Source: a virus. From it: a stretch of 20,961 nucleotides of DNA. A program made the position numbers and the translations under genes. The stretch covers positions 1-20,961 of IMG/VR virus record IMGVR_UViG_3300040751_002743; one strand, given 5' to 3'. This document shows positions 20,231-20,961 of the stretch, in pieces; positions within the stretch are counted from its first letter, which is position 1; each line of letters starts with the position of its first letter. The notes beneath the pieces are model-generated. The model made no database searches and was not told where the DNA came from. It was given only the letters and a program-made list of their open reading frames with translations.

Positions 20231-20961
20231 CTAACAACCCGAAGCAGTAAGTATCCCGCTGTCGACTTGATTGCCGTTGCGTGTGACATAGTAAGCAAAC
20301 GGTCCAGACTCAGAGCCTGTGTAGGAGATGCTCCCAGACGATCCAAGAGTTCCAGAGGCAACGAGGTCTGTTCCTGAGTAAATCTCGTAGGAGTCACCAG
20401 CCTGCGCTGACCCACCGAGCGAAGAACAGTATGTCGATGTCTCACCGCCGCCAGTGTCACCACCGCCAGTGTCACCACCACCAGTGTCACCACCACCAGT
20501 GTCACCACCACCAGTGTCACCACCACCAGTGTCACCACCACCAGTGTCACCACCACCAGTGTCACCACCACCAGTGTCACCGCCGCCGCCACCGGTACTG
20601 CCACCGGTACTGCCACCGGTACTGCCACCGGTACTGCCACCACCAGTTTCGCCACCACCGCCAGAGTAGACTCCGTAGAGCGTTGTCGTTGTCACGACGA
20701 GGTTGCCGCCGGAGCATGACACCCCTGTGACTACTGTGACGCCAGTATCGCCGCCGCCACCTGAGCCGCCGCCACCTGAGCCGCCGCCACCGCCGCCGCC
20801 GCCGCCTGAGCCGCCACCACCATCTGAGCCGCCGCCACCACCACCGCCACCGCCGCCGCCGCCACCGCCGCCACCTGAGCCGCCGCCACCATCTGAGCCG
20901 CCGCCACCACCGGAGCCGCCGCCACCACTGGAGTCGTCGCCACCGGAGCCACCTGAGTCAC
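20231..20961 (-). CDS. Gly-rich repetitive protein (N-terminus beyond window)
   Basis: The frame is open from the window edge to TAG at 20231, so the N-terminus is missing; the codons read as starts inside it (such as GTG 20722) are probably internal. Residues from the edge are nearly all Gly/Ser/Asp (GGGGSGGGG type), then DTGVTVVTGVSCSGGNLVV, a (GGST) and (GGGDT) repeat tract, and a C-terminal domain YCSSLGGSAQAGDSYEIYSG...SGSISYTGSESGPFAYYVTR that ends ILTASGC. The last part looks like a small beta domain with one Cys at each end. Probably a fibre, stalk or tail-type protein; the exact identity is unknown. Confidence 0.7.
   Translation of the reverse strand, partial: DSGGSGGDDSSGGGGSGGGGGSDGGGGSGGGGGGGGGGGGGGGGSDGGGGSGGGGGGGGGSGGGGSGGGGDTGVTVVTGVSCSGGNLVVTTTTLYGVYSGGGGETGGGSTGGSTGGSTGGSTGGGGGDTGGGDTGGGDTGGGDTGGGDTGGGDTGGGDTGGGDTGGGDTGGGETSTYCSSLGGSAQAGDSYEIYSGTDLVASGTLGSSGSISYTGSESGPFAYYVTRNGNQVDSGILTASGC
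20454..20640 (-). repeat. 15-bp (GGGDT) and 12-bp (GGST) tandem repeats
   Basis: About nine copies of plus-strand GTGTCACCACCACCA (20454-20588; the first copy has GCCA), followed by about four copies of a 12-bp unit CCACCGGTACTG. Near-identical units show recent expansion. Confidence 0.85.
20757..20961 (-). repeat. Gly-codon low-complexity tract
   Basis: Plus strand (GCC/ACC)n with TGAGCC spacers, encoding poly-Gly with Ser/Asp. It continues past the window edge. Assembly errors are likely in such a tract. Confidence 0.8.

Overview
The window looks like part of a temperate, tailed-phage-type genome (integrated prophage or free phage) with high GC and nearly all genes on the minus strand. Evidence: an SF1 helicase, a Prim-Pol-type primase, a short phage-type SNF2 helicase, many small one-strand genes with ATGA-type overlaps, a tyrosine integrase facing the other way, excisionase-like HTH proteins, and low-complexity surface-type proteins. 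The host cannot be read from the sequence. From recalled resemblance of the integrase and of the Ser/Gly/Cys-rich proteins I suspect Planctomycetota or a similar environmental bacterium (inference, low confidence). No capsid, portal, terminase, DNA polymerase, tRNA or CRISPR array was seen.

Layout. (1) 1-5977, DNA metabolism, all minus: UvrD/Rep-like helicase (cut by the window edge), an AT-richer noncoding gap, Prim-Pol primase, a putative ssDNA-binding-type protein, a small coiled-coil protein, an SNF2-family helicase with an odd motif order, and a DUF7249-type protein. (2) 5977-11711, accessory early genes, all minus: a zinc-ribbon protein, an MSMEG_6728/Pyr_excise-like protein, many small unknown genes, a DUF3846-like protein, a DUF7192-like protein and a MoxR/CobS-like AAA+ ATPase. 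Many junctions here carry a tetranucleotide tract (CCAA)n just before the start codon, and several carry a motif TTGTTCGGGTATC just after the previous stop. Three sigma70-like promoters (near 7940, 10375, 11780) share an inverted repeat at fixed spacing; two of them also share a leader hairpin. (3) 11836-13742, lysogeny/integration: three small HTH proteins on the minus strand, two with AT-hook-like tails, operator-like repeats round a promoter, and a plus-strand tyrosine recombinase ending in an inverted repeat that holds the stop codons of both convergent genes. (4) 13735-20961, all minus: two glycosyltransferase-like genes, a small HEXXH protein, a MazG-like protein, a metallophosphoesterase, a conserved unknown protein, two Cys/Ser/Gly-rich proteins, a glycosyltransferase-sulfotransferase fusion, and the end of a very Gly-rich protein.

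How it may work together (inference): the primase and two helicases support replication; the shared promoters probably make the 6-12 kb genes one coordinated regulon; the HTH cluster and integrase control integration; the right-hand block may build or decorate surface or tail structures with sugars and sulfate.
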